64,000 bases of DNA from Haloplanus sp. GDY1 (GTDB lineage Archaea > Halobacteriota > Halobacteria > Halobacteriales > Haloferacaceae). The stretch is taken from the NCBI RefSeq assembly GCF_023703775.1, contig NZ_CP098514.1, positions 248,001 through 312,000 of the forward strand. Reading direction: 5' to 3'. Positions 24,671 through 32,829 of the stretch are shown here, piece by piece (position 1 is the first letter of the stretch; each line of letters opens with the position of its first letter). The translations under genes and the position numbers were made by a program. The notes below the pieces were generated by a model that saw only the letters and a list, made by a program, of their open reading frames with translations, did not search any database and had not been told where the DNA came from.

Positions 24671-24743
24671 ATACCAGATGATGGGTATTCGTCGATGGCC
24701 TGATGATGGCTAATCGAGAGATACCTGATGATGGATTTCGTCG
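24671..24743 (+). repeat. Iteron-like direct repeats
   Basis: ATACCAGATGATGGGTATTCGTCG at 24671-24694 (given in parts: ATACCAGATGATGG then GTATTCGTCG) returns as ATACCTGATGATGG plus ATTTCGTCG at 24721-24743. A third shorter copy, GGCCTGATGATGGC, lies between them at 24697-24710. All are in the same direction and in a non-coding gap close to the HTH gene. Repeated sites like these often mark replication origins or regulator binding sites on plasmids. Confidence 0.55.
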
Positions 24744-24949
24744 TTCTACCGGACTTGTCTCTACTCACGCTCACTCATGTCGTGGTAGACGAGCATTGAC
24801 GGGGGTGCCCCTACGGGGGCTTGTCGATAAATAATATCGACCGTGTGACGGGCTGGATTCGTCCATCGAAATTACAGACTTGCTGACCCTGTCAGACCGT
24901 GCCTTGACAGCCTCGATAATCCTTTGCAATCTGCCAGCAGACTTAGAGT

Positions 24950-25492
24950 ATGAGAACGACAGAAGAGACGAAAGCGTTCGTTCTGGCCGTCTACGAGAAC
25001 GATGGAGTCGCATCGATGCGCCAAATCCGCCTCGCCACTGACCTCTCCGAGAACCAGCGCCATCATCAATTCAGCAAGTTGGAAAAACACGACTTCATCA
25101 CGGTTGAGAAAACAGATATGATGGGCAACAACGGTGCGGGAATGAAGGTCGCGAAATTGACTGAGAAGGCGTACGAAGAAATCAATAAAGGGTTTCTCCA
25201 AGGCGAGCCGTACAAGCGTAAGCTCGCCCCAGACAACACTGAACTCGCCGAAGAACTTGACGAGGTCAAAGCCGAGAACGATGCCCTCGCGAAGGAGCTT
25301 GCCGGCACGCAAGAATGGCTGTCATCTTATCTGATTCCCATCGTTCGTGCCCTTCGGGCCGAGTCAATCCGGCATAACAGAGCGCTCTCTGGAGACCTTG
25401 CTATTGACCTTGACCAGTTTGATATCGAAAAGGACGAAATCAAGCAGTTTGACGAGAGCGCGAAGAAACATCACTCGGTCACTCTGGAGTGA
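24950..25492 (+). CDS. Winged-helix DNA-binding protein with coiled coil
   Basis: 180 residues. The N-terminal 70 residues form a winged-helix-like domain (SMRQIRLATDLSENQRHHQFSKLEKHDFI), followed by a predicted coiled coil (ELAEELDEVKAENDALAKELA) and a polar tail. Similar proteins are common on haloarchaeal plasmids and proviruses, where they control transcription or replication. Start ATG 24950. The iteron-like repeats lie 200 bp upstream and are candidate binding sites. Followed by the C2H2 zinc-finger gene on the same strand. Confidence 0.72.
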   Translation: MRTTEETKAFVLAVYENDGVASMRQIRLATDLSENQRHHQFSKLEKHDFITVEKTDMMGNNGAGMKVAKLTEKAYEEINKGFLQGEPYKRKLAPDNTELAEELDEVKAENDALAKELAGTQEWLSSYLIPIVRALRAESIRHNRALSGDLAIDLDQFDIEKDEIKQFDESAKKHHSVTLE

Positions 25493-25599
25493 GGAACACG
25501 TCTGGTGAGCTCTGTGGGAGACTGGGAGGGCGCAACAGGCGGCTCCAATACTCAATCCACGACCGAACACCAAAGCGTACGCTCAGTGTCGGCTAAGGT

Positions 25600-25764
25600 A
25601 TGTTAGAAACCGAAGACTGGTATCATGATTACTACGACCTCCGAGCACCGGGGAAACACTACTGCCGACACTGTGACGAGACCTACAACAGCATGGGCGC
25701 AGTCATGCACCTAATGCGCGAGCACGGTTTCGACAGCGTCGACATCAGTCATATGGACGTGTGA
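25600..25764 (+). CDS. C2H2 zinc-finger microprotein, 54 aa
   Basis: Begins MLETEDWYHDYY and contains CRHC, twelve spacer residues, then HLMREH, that is C-x2-C-x12-H-x4-H, a complete C2H2 zinc finger. Such single-finger small proteins are frequent in haloarchaeal chromosomes, plasmids and viruses and bind DNA or protein. It follows the winged-helix gene by 107 bp on the same strand and faces the MCM gene. Start ATG 25600, stop TGA at 25762-25764. Confidence 0.75.
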   Translation: MLETEDWYHDYYDLRAPGKHYCRHCDETYNSMGAVMHLMREHGFDSVDISHMDV

Positions 25765-25859
25765 GCAAGCAGGAATCGGAGGGACGGCAGCCCCGCCTTT
25801 GATATCGAATAGAGTTTCTAAAACGGACAGCCCGAGCAAAGACTTAGTGCTGCTCGGAA

Positions 25860-28037
25860 TCAGGCCAACGCGACCTGTCCCTCAGAGGGTTCGAAGATTT
25901 CTCCCTGTTCAGCGAGTTTCGAGAGTACATGAGCAGTGTTCTTCTCCTCGATTTCGAGTTCCTCGCGGGCGTATGCGACGACCGCATCTCGCGAGACAGC
26001 TTCACGACCGTCATCAGTAAGCACACGGAGAATCTCTTCCACGAGTTCGAACCGTTCATGCTGAGACGTGGACACACCAGACTCGATGATAGCCGCATCA
26101 AGCATCCCGGTGTCCGGGTCAATGCCGACATCACGGAGGGAGTGGACGATTAAATCGATTGCACGTGATGCGTGCTCAACTGTTACTGTCTCAGATAGAT
26201 AGAGCCGAGCAATCGACTCAGCGAGTCGGGCCATCGCTGAGACTTTCCGCGCCGTAACTGGTATGCTCTGGTGAGTCTGACTGTTCCGCAATTCGACGTA
26301 GAAGTCTTCGAGGAGGTCCATTGCGTCGTCATCCATCTCTGGCGTAAGGGACCGAGCGTGGGCGATGTAGAGCCGGAGGAAGTCCTTCGGCAGGATATCC
26401 GCATCTGGCTCAGGCATCGTCGGGTTATCCGGGTCAAACACCGGAGCCTCAGTCGACCCATTCTTGCGCGCACGGAGTTGACTCCGGGCAATCTTCGCAT
26501 CACGGTCATTGTCCGTGTAGTCAGAAAATGCGAACACAAGGTCGAACCTTGAAATCAGCGATGGGTCAAGGTCGAACTGGTCCGCAAGAGGCTGAGACTG
26601 GTCCCACCGACCATACTTCGGATTCGCCGCCGCGACCACCGTTGTGCGAGTGCGCAAGTCCGCGTTGATACCTGCCTTACTGATGTGGACCTGCCCGTGC
26701 TGCATGGCTTCGTGGAGAGCCGACACGTCCTCCTCATCGGCTTTGTCGAGCTCGTCTATGACAGCTACCCCTTGGTCTGCGAGCACCAGTGCACCGGCTT
26801 CGAGCGTCCACTCACTCGTACCACCAATATCCCGTTGAACAGTCGCCGCCGTGAGCCCAGCAGCACTGCTGTTCTTCCCATTCGCGAACATCGCTCGCGG
26901 CGCGATATCGTGGGCGAACTTGATGAGTTCAGATTTCCCCGTTGAAGGGTCACCGATACACATCAGGTGGGACTCTCCGCGCTGACGTTCCCCATCGACA
27001 GTCCACCACGTCTGGCCGCCAACGAGAGTCGCGATAATCCCCAGCTTGGGCATCTCGTTCCCATAGATACTCGGTGAGATAGACCGCGTCAGCACATCGA
27101 TGAGGTCCTCACGTGCAGCGATAGTCTCGATGAGCTCGACCTGCTCATCAGTCGGTTTGACCTCCTCAAACGACCCGTCCTGCGTAATGACAGACTCAGC
27201 CTCAAGCCACACCTCAACGAGATTTGATTTCGCTGAGAGCTCCCCGCGAATTCTCCCGGATACCTTTACGCGGTCCCCCGGGCTGCACACGTCAATCAGG
27301 TCGTTACCGAGAAGGTCAATACTGATTTCGCGCGGGTTAGTCGCGCGAGAAGACTCCGGAGCCTCTTGCACCTTCAGTTGCTGGTAGCTCTCCGTCCGCG
27401 AATCTCCGAGGTGTACGCTCCACTTGCCACTCTTCTCACAAACTGAGCATTGCTCGATACTATTCGCCTTCGGCGCGGCAAACCGACCAACAGGTTTGAC
27501 CCTCACCTCATTGCCGCACGCACAATAGAAAGAGTACGTCGTGACTCGCCCAGCGGGGTCGCTGATGTGCCGCACAATACCCTCTACCGACACATAATCA
27601 CCGATACGGCGCGACAAGTCTGCTCCTAAATCAGTAACCGGCGGCTCATCAATCAAGATGACCGATACTTCATCGTGGAGAGGTGTTGTCTTGATGCTTG
27701 CATGACTAACAATCAGGTCCTCGTGCTTGATATTCAGACCATGAGACGTTGCCCATCGATTGACCTTGACGAGCTCGTGCATAGCGTGCCAGACGACATC
27801 CCGGATGTCACGTGACTCAGAGATGAGTTTCTGAGCGTCATCCGGAAGCGAATCGATATACGGCTTCATCTCCGCATACGAGACTTTCAGGACCAACGAT
27901 TCACCATTGAATATGTCGACGATATCCTCAGCACACTCATTCGCTAAGTAACCAGCAATGCCCATCGTTGGCTCAGCAGGGTCTTCCTCGCTATCCCAGC
28001 GGACAGCACGGAGGTCTTGCATACTTGGTCGAGCCAT
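25860..28037 (-). CDS. mcm: MCM replicative helicase, element-encoded
   Basis: 725 residues. The N-terminal domain includes a zinc ribbon (CACGN ... CSVCEKSG, about 173-202), the OB fold and then the AAA+ core: Walker A GDPSTGKSE (about 366), Walker B VAVIDELDK (about 433) and arginine finger SRFDL (about 508). A C-terminal winged helix ends the protein. It unwinds DNA at a replication fork, here probably for the element itself. No Orc1/Cdc6 gene is present in the element, so initiation may depend on other element proteins or host factors. The start overlaps the preceding gene stop (ATGA). Confidence 0.9.
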   Translation of the reverse strand: MARPSMQDLRAVRWDSEEDPAEPTMGIAGYLANECAEDIVDIFNGESLVLKVSYAEMKPYIDSLPDDAQKLISESRDIRDVVWHAMHELVKVNRWATSHGLNIKHEDLIVSHASIKTTPLHDEVSVILIDEPPVTDLGADLSRRIGDYVSVEGIVRHISDPAGRVTTYSFYCACGNEVRVKPVGRFAAPKANSIEQCSVCEKSGKWSVHLGDSRTESYQQLKVQEAPESSRATNPREISIDLLGNDLIDVCSPGDRVKVSGRIRGELSAKSNLVEVWLEAESVITQDGSFEEVKPTDEQVELIETIAAREDLIDVLTRSISPSIYGNEMPKLGIIATLVGGQTWWTVDGERQRGESHLMCIGDPSTGKSELIKFAHDIAPRAMFANGKNSSAAGLTAATVQRDIGGTSEWTLEAGALVLADQGVAVIDELDKADEEDVSALHEAMQHGQVHISKAGINADLRTRTTVVAAANPKYGRWDQSQPLADQFDLDPSLISRFDLVFAFSDYTDNDRDAKIARSQLRARKNGSTEAPVFDPDNPTMPEPDADILPKDFLRLYIAHARSLTPEMDDDAMDLLEDFYVELRNSQTHQSIPVTARKVSAMARLAESIARLYLSETVTVEHASRAIDLIVHSLRDVGIDPDTGMLDAAIIESGVSTSQHERFELVEEILRVLTDDGREAVSRDAVVAYAREELEIEEKNTAHVLSKLAEQGEIFEPSEGQVALA

Positions 28038-28540
28038 CAGACACCACCGACTACACGGGTCTCAGATACACCAGCCTCAACGAGCGCTTCGAACACTTGT
28101 TCCGGAGTTTTCTCATGTGCGTCCGCGATTTCGACAACCTTAGCGTGGTCGCTGAATACCTTTAGGTTCGGATTCTCACAGAGGAGGTCAGCGAGGTCGA
28201 GTACGTCATCCTCAAACTTGTTCGCAGACGCGCGGAGTTCGGATGCTTCACGACGTAGTTGGTCAGCCTCACGACGTGCAGACTCCGCGTCCATCAACGC
28301 TTGCTCGCGCTCGGCGTCAAGCTCGTGCGCTTCGGAGCGGAGTTCCTCAGCCTCTTGTTCCAGCTCAATCGCCTGCCGTTCAAGCGACTCCGGGTCAGTA
28401 CCGAGCGAGTGCATATCGATGAACGCATCCATCGCATCCCGGAGTACGTCGGACATATTGACACCAGCCGCGTCACACGCACGCCTGAATTGTTGCTTCT
28501 GTAACTCGGACCGAGCGTCGAACCGCATCTGCTCAGACAC
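28037..28540 (-). CDS. Ribbon-helix-helix-like protein with long coiled coil
   Basis: About 167 residues if started at GTG 28540; GTG 28549 and ATG 28528 are alternatives. The N-terminus (MRFDARSELQKQQF ... MSDVLRDAMDAFIDMH) resembles a ribbon-helix-helix dimer, then residues 55-115 are a heptad-like stretch of Glu, Arg, Ala and Leu, and a small C-terminal domain follows. It is translationally coupled to the MCM gene. It may load or regulate the helicase, or act as partition or repressor protein. This is inference from position and shape. Confidence 0.68.
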   Translation of the reverse strand: MSEQMRFDARSELQKQQFRRACDAAGVNMSDVLRDAMDAFIDMHSLGTDPESLERQAIELEQEAEELRSEAHELDAEREQALMDAESARREADQLRREASELRASANKFEDDVLDLADLLCENPNLKVFSDHAKVVEIADAHEKTPEQVFEALVEAGVSETRVVGGV

Positions 28541-28627
28541 GGTTAGCACCGTTGGTTGGCGATACTGCTATGTGGCCTTCTGTCGCACTTTCTACTGGGT
28601 TCCAAGCCTTTTGAAATCGCATATTAA

Positions 28628-28798
28628 TCACTCAAAACTGATGAGAATCATCCTCTCGCCATCGGCACTCTCTACGAGGTCGAAGACGTAGCTTGACGCC
28701 TCTGCCCAATTGGACATCCAGTCGTGCGGGAGTCGAGGACGATTGTCGGTGAGGTCTTTTCGAGTCCTTTCCTTGATATCCGTTTCTTTCAATTTCAT
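28628..28798 (-). CDS. Small protein, 56 aa
   Basis: Begins MKLKETDIKERTRKDLTD, rich in charged residues, with an aromatic patch (DWMSNWAEASSYVFDL). No family recognised. The ATG at 28798 is touched by a perfect palindrome TTATACGTATAA, and a TATA-like CTTTAGT lies about 35 bp upstream, supporting expression. A longer frame from 28930 is open but crosses these sites. It is likely the first gene of the leftward group with the coiled-coil protein and MCM. Confidence 0.55.
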   Translation of the reverse strand: MKLKETDIKERTRKDLTDNRPRLPHDWMSNWAEASSYVFDLVESADGERMILISFE

Positions 28799-28799
28799 T

Positions 28800-28811
28800 T
28801 TATACGTATAA
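28800..28811. promoter_or_regulatory. Palindrome TTATACGTATAA at the small-gene start
   Basis: Perfect 12-base palindrome directly before ATG 28798, where a leaderless transcript would begin. A bound dimer here would block initiation. Confidence 0.5.
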
Positions 28812-28838
28812 TATAGATGATGCAGCCGACTAAAGGCG

Positions 28839-28857
28839 TTGTCCCACCATGGGACAA
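28839..28857. promoter_or_regulatory. Palindrome TTGTCCCA-CCA-TGGGACAA
   Basis: Eight-base perfect arms around three bases, just upstream of the TATA-like CTTTAGT. Together with TTATACGTATAA it flanks the promoter. Further left-facing ATGTACAT sites are at about 28923 and 28937. The segment 28799-29017 (219 bp) is otherwise non-coding. Confidence 0.5.
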
Positions 28858-29017
28858 TCGACTGCCTTAGCTCCTGATGGGGAGAGATAGCGGAGGGGTC
28901 CCTTCCTCCAGATACCAGTACAATGTACATCCTCTCATGTACATGTACTACATAATCGCCTAGTAAGAGGTAGTAAGGGGACTTGCGCTGGCATAAACAG
29001 GTTTCGCGATGCTGAGG

Positions 29018-30208
29018 CTATCTATATCCGAGGTGGGCACGGAGGTCGGCAAAGGCGTCCTTACTCTGTTGTTGCTCCGCGTCCGGGTCTTTGCTGATGT
29101 ACTTCCTTGTCGTGTCAACTTTTCTGTGACCCATGAGCTGTGCCAGAATATGCAACTTCATCGATGTTTTGTTCGCTCGAAAAGTTGCGTACGAGTGTCG
29201 GAGAGTGTGACCCGTGATTAGATGCCGTCTTTTCTCCGCTGCATCCGTGTACAGCACCTCGTTCACGCCGGCATTATACGCGGATTCTTTGACTTTGCGC
29301 GAGACGAATGAGGGGCGCATCTGGGGCTTCTGGTCGGTGATGAAGAGGTACTGGCTGTCGCTATCTCTGTGGGAATCACGAGGGCCGTGAATGTACCGGT
29401 GGAGTAAGTAGTCCAGTTGTTCGGAGTAGTACACATCCCGCCAGATATCTGTATCGTCCGGCTTCCGCTTCGCTGTCTTGATTTTGATTTTTCGTTTCTT
29501 TCGGTCAATATCTTTGAGCTCGTTCTCCTCCCAGTCCCAATCTTCGTCGGCTCCGATACGGATATTACATAATTCGGAGCTGCGGATACCTGTCTCCCAG
29601 AGTAACCGGATGATGAGCTCGTTTTGTATCTTCGGCGCTACCGCGTTGTTGTATATCTTGCGTACTGTCTCAGGAGAAACTGCGACGACTTCTTCTTCTT
29701 CAACTTCTCCCCTAGACCTCAGGACGAGGATTTGTTTTGGCGTGTTCCGGTATACTGGCTTATTGTAGTGCTCATCAAGTTCATAGCCGTCGTATGGATT
29801 CTCGGCAACGTAACCTCTTGTGGACGCCCAGAGATAGAAGACGACTACCGTGGTGACCCGAGACCCCAGATACGGGTGTGAAACACTGTCGTACATTGAG
29901 TCCACGTACTCGGCCATGTTCTCCCACTCTGGAGCCCAGATATCGACACCCTGACCGGCACACCAGCGTGCCCACGTGATAATACACGACTTGCGCGTGT
30001 TGTACGTATTGTCGTTATTGTAGTCGAGGGCATCGTCGCGAATCCGAATGTTGGTCAGGTACTTCGTCAGCAGCTTCAGTACATCCTCATCGAGTTCCTG
30101 TTTTTCCCACTGCTTGGACCCGTTCTTCTCTTTTAGTTCCGTGAAGAGTTCTGATTCCTCGTCCGTCCGAATTTTGAGTTTGTTAGCTCTATCACTCAGG
30201 TCAGTCAT
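29018..30208 (-). CDS. int: Tyrosine recombinase (integrase) of the element
   Basis: 396 residues. The N-terminal core-binding domain (about 40-160) is followed by the catalytic domain with Arg in ETGIRSSELC, the box HTLRHSYA (His-x-x-Arg), the second His in QLMGHRKVDT and the tyrosine nucleophile in TRKYI. All catalytic residues are in place, so it should be active. It is placed beside attR and most likely joined the element to the secY core. It starts 4 bp inside the end of the partner gene upstream, forming a two-gene operon. Confidence 0.92.
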   Translation of the reverse strand: MTDLSDRANKLKIRTDEESELFTELKEKNGSKQWEKQELDEDVLKLLTKYLTNIRIRDDALDYNNDNTYNTRKSCIITWARWCAGQGVDIWAPEWENMAEYVDSMYDSVSHPYLGSRVTTVVVFYLWASTRGYVAENPYDGYELDEHYNKPVYRNTPKQILVLRSRGEVEEEEVVAVSPETVRKIYNNAVAPKIQNELIIRLLWETGIRSSELCNIRIGADEDWDWEENELKDIDRKKRKIKIKTAKRKPDDTDIWRDVYYSEQLDYLLHRYIHGPRDSHRDSDSQYLFITDQKPQMRPSFVSRKVKESAYNAGVNEVLYTDAAEKRRHLITGHTLRHSYATFRANKTSMKLHILAQLMGHRKVDTTRKYISKDPDAEQQQSKDAFADLRAHLGYR

Positions 30209-30825
30209 AGGATTTCCACGTAATGCCGGGTTCCTTCGTGTACAATTGATTTGATTCGGTCTTCACGCGCCAGTCGGGCACATGCAGTTCTCACGTCGCT
30301 CTCAGTGAGATTATCATACCCTTCCTGTTGAAGAGCGGTCAGAATATCAGACGGGTCACCCGTGAACTGTGCTTGCTCAGCGGGGTCGTCAGTAAGAGGC
30401 CGGGGTGATTCCATCGTGACGATGAATGACTCTTCATCCTCAGCCTGAGGAAGGAGTCCCTCAATGTCACTCATCAATTCAAGTATCGCTTCGCTGCTCG
30501 GGTCAACCCCTCCCACCGAGCCACTGGCTGTGTCGAGTTCGCGGATTTCCTCGGCCAGTTCATTGACCGTGAGAGTAAGTCGGTCTAGCCGTTCGTGTAC
30601 CGGGTCGAGGTCGACCTCTACTGCATCAGCTGGTGGACTGGCCTTTTGGGAGAAGTCGCCTTCGTCGAAGCGTCGGATATACTCGTTGACTGCCGTGATA
30701 ATGAGGTCGGTGTATCCCGCGTGGAGCTCGTGCTCGTCGAGCCAGTCTTTCCAGTCTTTTTTCTTGGATTCTCGAATGTTGAATCCGATATAGGATTGGG
30801 CGTCGTCATCCTCCGGGTCTGCCAT
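30205..30825 (-). CDS. DNA-binding partner of the integrase (RHH plus winged-helix-like)
   Basis: 206 residues. The N-terminal 50 residues (YIGFNIRESKKKDWKDW ... DLIITAVNEYIRRF) resemble a ribbon-helix-helix unit; a coiled coil follows (ERLDRLTLTVNELAEEIREL), and the C-terminal 60 residues look like a winged helix (ILTALQQEGYDNLTESDVRTAC in parts). First gene of the integrase operon, coupled by 4 bp. A role as excision factor, integrase regulator or autorepressor is likely. Its promoter lies in the palindrome at 30850-30868. Confidence 0.65.
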   Translation of the reverse strand: MADPEDDDAQSYIGFNIRESKKKDWKDWLDEHELHAGYTDLIITAVNEYIRRFDEGDFSQKASPPADAVEVDLDPVHERLDRLTLTVNELAEEIRELDTASGSVGGVDPSSEAILELMSDIEGLLPQAEDEESFIVTMESPRPLTDDPAEQAQFTGDPSDILTALQQEGYDNLTESDVRTACARLAREDRIKSIVHEGTRHYVEIL

Positions 30826-30849
30826 GACCCTCCAGAGGAGGGATGAGAT

Positions 30850-30868
30850 ATTAAAATCTCGTTTTAAT
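30850..30868 (-). promoter_or_regulatory. Integrase-operon promoter inside a perfect palindrome, overlapping the secY stop
   Basis: ATTAAAA-TCTCG-TTTTAAT. Read on the minus strand, the TTTTAAT half ends 25 bp before ATG 30825, the leaderless TATA spacing. The other half overlaps the rebuilt secY stop codon (30864-30866). A related ATTAAAATCTTGTTTAAA sits just inside attL (19681-19698). A hairpin CCCTCC-AGA-GGAGGG (30828-30842) follows next to the start codon. Confidence 0.6.
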
Positions 30869-32333
30869 CAGACCCAAACATCTGGCGCATCATCGGATGC
30901 ATCTCCATCAGCTGCTCCTCGGCGATCTCCTCGTACAGCTTGTACGTGATGCTCACGGTGAGCAGGAGACCGGTCCCGGAGACCTGTCCGATGGTGCCGA
31001 GCATGTTGGCGCCGACCGCGAGCAGGCCCACGAGGGCGCCGCCGATGACGGTCACCTGCGGGATGTACCGCTCCATGACCTTCTCGATGACCTGCGGGTT
31101 ACGCCGGAAGCCGGGGATCTGCATCCCGGAGTTCTGGATCTGCTGGGCGGTCGCCTCCGGGCCCATCCCGGTGGTCTCCACCCAGAAGATGGCGAAGATG
31201 GCGCCGCCGATGACCATGATCGTGAGGTCCACGCTCACGCGAATCATGATCTGCCAGGGTTCGGCTGCCGTGCCGGCCAGCCACCACATCCAGTCGGTTC
31301 GGGTCTGGATGGGCGCCAGGTAGTAGAAGAGCCCGGAGACGGGCTGGCCGTTGCTGTAGGTGCCGAGCCACGCCGGCATCTGCTGCCACGTCCTGTTGAG
31401 GATGCGCCCGGCGAACTGGATGTTCGCCTGCAGGGCGCGGACGAGGATCATGGGCAGGACGCTCGCGTAGATGAGCTTCACCGGGAAGCGACCGCGGGCG
31501 CCCTTGACGCGGGCGTGCGAGAGGGGGATCTCGACCCGGACGCTCTCGGCGTAGACGACGATGGCGAAGATGAGCACCGTCGTCACCAGCGCGAGCAACT
31601 GCCCCTGACCGAGCAGGAGCGCCTGGAGCCCCTCGCCGGTGAGCGGCGAGGCGATCTCCTGGCTCCCGGTCAGGATGGCGAACCAGGTGGGGAAGAAGCC
31701 GGGCGTGCCGCCCAGGCCCTCCCACGCGAACAGTCCGCCGACGAGCTGCTGGCTCACGCCGGCGATGATGAACAGCCCGACCCCGGAGCCGACGCCCCAC
31801 TTGCTCACGATCTCGTCCATGAACAGGATGAGGATTCCGCCGACGGCGATCTGGAAGAACAGGAGTGTCTGCACGCCGCCGACCCCGATCCCCAGCGCCT
31901 GCCCGACCGCCGGATCCGCCGGCAGGAAGTTGCCGGCGAAGACCATCGGCAGCCCGGTCAGACAGATCATCACGACCACCAGCAGCTTCTGGAGGCCCTG
32001 ATACAGCACCTGATCGCGGGGGTCGTCCGTGTCGAGCCCGAGCAGATCCGCACCGCCGAGCAACTGCAGAACGATGCTCGCCGTGACGATGGGACCGATC
32101 CCCAACTGGAGGATCGAGCCCTGGGATCCGGCGAGGATCGACCGGAAGCGGCCGAACAGGTCGCTCGACGCCCCGGCGTTCAGCCCGAACAGCTGCACGT
32201 TCGTCAGGAAGAAATACAACACGAGGATGCCGGCGGTCCAGCCGAGCTTTCGCCGGAAGGGGACGTGCCCCTCCGGCCGCGTGACTGAGGGCATCCGCGT
32301 CAGCACCGGTTCGGCGGTCTCCTTCCATCCCAT
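30864..32333 (-). CDS. secY: Preprotein translocase subunit SecY
   Basis: 489 residues, ten membrane helices by eye, family signatures GIGPIVTASIVLQLL and RRNPQVIEKVMERYIPQVTVIGG (in parts). It forms the protein-conducting channel of the cytoplasmic membrane. Last gene of the spc operon, 4 bp after uL15. Its last codons (MMRQMFGSD) are supplied by the mobile element: the crossover core is 30877-30893 and bases below 30877 are element DNA. The protein remains full length. Confidence 0.95.
   Translation of the reverse strand: MGWKETAEPVLTRMPSVTRPEGHVPFRRKLGWTAGILVLYFFLTNVQLFGLNAGASSDLFGRFRSILAGSQGSILQLGIGPIVTASIVLQLLGGADLLGLDTDDPRDQVLYQGLQKLLVVVMICLTGLPMVFAGNFLPADPAVGQALGIGVGGVQTLLFFQIAVGGILILFMDEIVSKWGVGSGVGLFIIAGVSQQLVGGLFAWEGLGGTPGFFPTWFAILTGSQEIASPLTGEGLQALLLGQGQLLALVTTVLIFAIVVYAESVRVEIPLSHARVKGARGRFPVKLIYASVLPMILVRALQANIQFAGRILNRTWQQMPAWLGTYSNGQPVSGLFYYLAPIQTRTDWMWWLAGTAAEPWQIMIRVSVDLTIMVIGGAIFAIFWVETTGMGPEATAQQIQNSGMQIPGFRRNPQVIEKVMERYIPQVTVIGGALVGLLAVGANMLGTIGQVSGTGLLLTVSITYKLYEEIAEEQLMEMHPMMRQMFGSD
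30877..30893. repeat. Right attachment site core (attR) in secY
   Basis: AACATCTGGCGCATCAT, identical to 19656-19672. It codes part of the SecY C-terminus. Left of it lies element DNA, right of it host secY. Confidence 0.88.
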
Positions 32334-32337
32334 GGGT

Positions 32338-32829
32338 TTACTCCTCGTCCGACTCCTCGGTGTCGTCGGCTTCGTCGTCGGCCGTCTCGGCGCGGTCCGA
32401 GAGTTCGGCGCTCCCGCCGGCCGATTCGAGCTTTTCGACGGCGCTCGCGGTGAACGCGTCGGCGACGACGGACAGTTCGTTACGGACCTGTCCGTCGCCG
32501 AGCACCTTCACCACGTCCGCGTCGTAGCCGTCGTCGGCGACGTCGCGGGCGTCGAGGCGGTAGCCGCCGTCCGTCTCCTCGGCGAGGCCCTCCGCCGCGT
32601 AGAGCGCGACGTCCTCGTCGAGTTCCTGGACGGTCACCTCGCGCACCTCGTCTTGCACTTCGTCGGGGCGCGTGAAGCCGTGTTTGCCGAGCGGTTCGTA
32701 GTTGTGGAACTCGTGTTTGGCGCGACCGGCACGCCCGCGGCCGCCACGGTGACCCGCGCCGCGCCGGTTCTTGTGGCTGCCGCCGCCGTGGGTCCGCGAG
32801 CCGCGCTGGCGCTTTTTCTTGTCGCTCAT
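32338..32829 (-). CDS. rpl15: Ribosomal protein uL15
   Basis: 163 residues. Starts MSDKKKRQRGSRTHGGGSHKNRRGAGHRGG (split here as two motifs), the basic Gly-rich extension that threads into the large subunit. A very acidic tail (DDEADDTEESDEE) is a halophilic addition. Start overlaps the uL30 stop by 4 bp; secY follows after 4 bp. Confidence 0.95.
   Translation of the reverse strand: MSDKKKRQRGSRTHGGGSHKNRRGAGHRGGRGRAGRAKHEFHNYEPLGKHGFTRPDEVQDEVREVTVQELDEDVALYAAEGLAEETDGGYRLDARDVADDGYDADVVKVLGDGQVRNELSVVADAFTASAVEKLESAGGSAELSDRAETADDEADDTEESDEE

Larger units (their letters stand above)
19656..30893. mobile_element. Integrative element of about 11.2 kb inserted in the 3' end of secY
   Basis: Bounded by 17-bp direct repeats within secY coding sequence. 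GC content is clearly lower than in the flanks. Contents from left to right: small unknown gene, two DNA methyltransferases (plus strand), two nuclease-like genes (minus), a 700-bp gap with repeats, HTH protein, C2H2 zinc finger, MCM helicase, coiled-coil protein, small protein, tyrosine recombinase and its DNA-binding partner. No capsid, portal, terminase, relaxase or VirB-type genes are seen, so an integrative plasmid-like element is more likely than a complete virus. Confidence 0.9.

Noticed and set aside
19656-30893. Complete provirus
   Set aside because: No capsid, portal, terminase, protease or tail genes are visible, and the gene set fits a plasmid-like element.
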